Part shown: in pieces, positions 62,106 to 64,000 of the stretch | Layout of the letters: every line of letters starts with the position of its first letter | Numbering within the stretch: the first letter of the stretch is position 1 | Origin: CAWDVK01 sp963805715 | GTDB taxonomy: Bacteria; Actinomycetota; Actinomycetes; Streptosporangiales; Streptosporangiaceae | Reading direction: 5' to 3' | Assembly: GCA_963805715.1 (NCBI GenBank) | Contig: CAWDVK010000013.1 | Location: 1 to 64,000 of the forward strand | Length of the DNA: 64,000 bases | The notes under the pieces: generated by a model | What the model saw: the letters and a program-made list of their open reading frames with translations, nothing else | Told to the model about the DNA's origin: nothing | The model's database searches: none | Position numbers and translations under genes: made by a program

Positions 62106-64000
62106 GTGGTCAGGCAGGTTGCGGCAGCGGGCGGAAGCTTGCAGCGTGCGGAAAGCGGGCTCGCGGCGGAGGAGTCAGGCGCGGCGGCCAGCCTCGTCTC
62201 CCGGCTGAGCCTGGATGAGAAGATCTCGCTGCTCGCCGGAGCGGACATGTGGCGGCTGCCGCCCGTGGACCGGCTGGCGATCCCGTCCCTGGTCATGACG
62301 GACGGCCCGAGCGGGGCGAGAGGGCGGAGCTTCGTGGCCGGGCGGTCAGCCTGCTTCCCGTGCCAGACCGCGCTGGCCGCCGCGTTCGATCCCGGCCTGG
62401 TGTTCGAGGTCAGCGCTGCGCTCGGCCGCCAGGCGCGCCGGGTGGGCGCGCACGTCCTGCTCGGCCCGGCCGTCAACCTGCACCGGCACCCGCTCGCGGG
62501 CCGCAACTTCGAGTGCTTCTCCGAGGACCCTGAGCTGACCGCCCAGCTGGCCCGCAGCTACGTGCAGGGAGTGCAGTCAGTCGGCGTCGCCGCCTGCGTC
62601 AAGCACCTGGTCTGCAACGACTCGGAGTTCGAGCGCACCACGATCAGCTCCGAGGTTGACGAGCAGGTCCTGCGTGAGCTGTACCTGGTCCCGTTCGAGG
62701 AAGCAGTGAGAGCCGGCGCCTGGTCGGTGATGGCCTCCTACAACAAGCTCAACGGCCTTCACGCGAGCGAGCACCCATGGCTGCTGACGCAGCTGCTGCG
62801 GGATGAATGGGGCTACGACGGCGTCGTGGTCTCTGACTGGTATGCCACGCACACCACCATCGAGGCGCTGGCGGCCGGCCTGGACCTGGAGATGCCGGGG
62901 CCGGCCTGGCGCCGCGGCCGGTCCCTGAAGACAGCTGTCCGGACGGGCAAGCTCGGCATGGACGTCATCGACCGGTCGGTGATCCGGGTGCTCCGGCTCA
63001 TCGAGCGGACCGCGGGCACCGGCGACGATGCCGCCGGATCTGTCGCCGGCCAGGCAGGCGGATCCCTCGACGGCCAGGCAGGCGGATCCCTCGCCGGGCA
63101 GGCAGGCGGATCCCTCGCCGGGCAGGCAGGCGGATCCCTCGACGGCCGGGCAGGCGGATCTCTCGACGGCGAGGCCGGTGCCGCGATCGCCGGGGACTCG
63201 CAGCTGCGCTCCCTCATCCGGCGGGCGGGCGCCCGCGGCATGGTCCTGCTCAAGAATGACGGCCTGCTGCCGCTGCGCCCCGGCGGCGGGGGGCTCGTCG
63301 CGCTGATCGGCCCGAATGCGGACGTGGGTCAGTTCCAGGGCGGCGGGAGCGCGCAGGTCAACCCCGAGCACGTGGCGGGCATTCAGTCGGCGCTCAGCTC
63401 GGCGCTCGCCCCGGCGGTCGTGCGATTCGCGCGCGGGTACGTCGATCCCGGCTGGCCAGCCCCGCTCGGGCCGCCCTTGCTGGAGACTCCCGACGGTCAG
63501 CCGGGTGCCACCATCGAGTACGCGAGCCGGGCCGATCCGCAGGCGCCGCCGGCCGGGACCCAGACGGCGCGGACCCTGTGGCTGCTGTGGCAGGGCCAGG
63601 TCCTCGCGGGCCGCGACAACGGCGACGTGCTCATCCGGGCACGAGCCGTTATCCGCTCGGATGAGAACGGCGTGCATGCCCTCACGGTGACGGGCACCGG
63701 CCGGGTCCGGGTCCTGATTGACGATGAGCTGGTGCTGGAGAAAGAGGATTCCGGCGGCCGGGCGACGGCCTTTGACCTGCGCGGTGACCAGGCCCGGGTG
63801 GACATTGACCTGCGGGCTGGCGTGCCCGCGTCGCTGCTGGCGGAATTCGAGCCAGGGCCGGACGGGCACGTTGCCCGGCTGGAGATCGGAATCACCCGGT
63901 CGGCCCCCGCCGACCTGATGAGCCGCGCAGTGTCGCTGGCCGCCGGGGCAGATGCCGTCGTGGTGGTCGCGGAGAGCCCGCCAGGCTGGGAGACCGAGGG
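62106..64000 (+). CDS. GH3 beta-glucosidase with PA14 domain (cut by the window end)
   Basis: At least 631 codons; the 3' end is outside. The GTG at 62106 follows AAAGG; the frame then gives the GH3 start SRLSLDEKISLLAGADMWRL. VKHLVCNDSEFERT is the conserved substrate-binding KH motif and GVVVSDWYATH carries the nucleophile Asp. After GH3 domain 1 (to about residue 300) come six Gly-rich units from a 24-bp repeat, then GH3 domain 2 (LIRRAGARGMVLLKNDGLLP) into which a PA14-type insert (about 460-600, TLWLLWQGQVLAGRDNG) is placed. No signal peptide is seen, so it is probably cytosolic and acts on imported oligosaccharides. Confidence 0.88.
   Translation, partial: MVRQVAAAGGSLQRAESGLAAEESGAAASLVSRLSLDEKISLLAGADMWRLPPVDRLAIPSLVMTDGPSGARGRSFVAGRSACFPCQTALAAAFDPGLVFEVSAALGRQARRVGAHVLLGPAVNLHRHPLAGRNFECFSEDPELTAQLARSYVQGVQSVGVAACVKHLVCNDSEFERTTISSEVDEQVLRELYLVPFEEAVRAGAWSVMASYNKLNGLHASEHPWLLTQLLRDEWGYDGVVVSDWYATHTTIEALAAGLDLEMPGPAWRRGRSLKTAVRTGKLGMDVIDRSVIRVLRLIERTAGTGDDAAGSVAGQAGGSLDGQAGGSLAGQAGGSLAGQAGGSLDGRAGGSLDGEAGAAIAGDSQLRSLIRRAGARGMVLLKNDGLLPLRPGGGGLVALIGPNADVGQFQGGGSAQVNPEHVAGIQSALSSALAPAVVRFARGYVDPGWPAPLGPPLLETPDGQPGATIEYASRADPQAPPAGTQTARTLWLLWQGQVLAGRDNGDVLIRARAVIRSDENGVHALTVTGTGRVRVLIDDELVLEKEDSGGRATAFDLRGDQARVDIDLRAGVPASLLAEFEPGPDGHVARLEIGITRSAPADLMSRAVSLAAGADAVVVVAESPPGWETE
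63036..63179. repeat. Six 24-bp tandem repeats in the GH3 gene
   Basis: Units begin at 63036, 63060, 63084, 63108, 63132 and 63156; the third and fourth are identical. They encode an eight-residue unit of the type GSLAGQAG in the linker between the two GH3 domains. The 24-bp period preserves the frame. Confidence 0.9.

Overview
The window is high-GC actinobacterial chromosome. The support is the very high GC at third codon positions, frequent GTG starts and ATGA stop/start overlaps, a mycobacterial-type LexA box on an imuA'-imuB pair, actinobacterial GT-C mannosyltransferases and an ESX-like secretion locus. Genus cannot be fixed from the sequence. A filamentous actinomycete (Streptosporangiales or Catenulispora-like) is an inference. 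Single-base frameshifts interrupt four otherwise well-conserved genes (near 11.56, 19.92, 37.35 and 55.34 kb), so either the assembly carries indel errors or these genes are freshly broken. Each is annotated as one interrupted gene.

Layout. 1-1.5 kb: the 3' end of a CAU tRNA at the left edge and a near-perfect 37-bp copy of it at 1481, bracketing a vapBC-like toxin-antitoxin pair. 1.7-4.1 kb: autoregulated GntR/ABC exporter operon (minus). 4.4-9.3 kb: a second PIN/AbrB pair, a UvrA-like drug-resistance ATPase, and several decaying genes (AraC, VOC, PNPOx-like, GNAT). 9.2-15.3 kb: DUF1707 protein, a large sacsin-like ATPase gene, a small unknown protein and a secreted-looking beta-helix protein. 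15.6-19.0 kb: PadR-controlled MacB/FtsX-type ABC exporter with a clear double operator and the stub of a second permease.

19.0-31.2 kb: ESX/type VII-like locus. The minus arm holds EccC-type triple ATPase, EsaB-like protein, SAF-domain protein, and an EsaB-linker-MinD protein. The divergent plus arm holds a WXG100 protein, an EspC-like small protein, a 492-aa probable substrate and two unknown proteins. EccB, EccD, EccE and mycosin are absent from the window. 31-35.5 kb: small membrane protein, a deletion scar of an enolase-superfamily enzyme, CYTH-CHAD protein, succinate-semialdehyde dehydrogenase. 35.8-41.0 kb: formate dehydrogenase operon whose catalytic subunit is read through a UGA selenocysteine codon followed by a SECIS hairpin.

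41-52.8 kb: cell-envelope polysaccharide region with DUF2142 protein, a three-gene operon (GT-C transferase, cellulose-synthase-like GT2, GH26-like hydrolase), a GT87 mannosyltransferase and an MptB-like mannosyltransferase. 53-57.5 kb: zinc uptake operon (ZnuA, ZnuC, two ZnuB) behind a Zur-like box, with a convergent rhomboid-like gene overlapping its end. 57.6-59.9 kb: LexA-boxed imuA'-imuB mutasome genes. 60-64 kb: acetyltransferase, PfkB kinase, small membrane protein, and a GH3/PA14 beta-glucosidase that runs off the right edge.

Two features cut across regions. First, at least seven genes carry short tandem DNA repeats of 15, 18, 21 or 24 bp, always a multiple of three, in linkers or termini. 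Second, many genes survive only as start or end fragments, indicating active gene decay by deletion.
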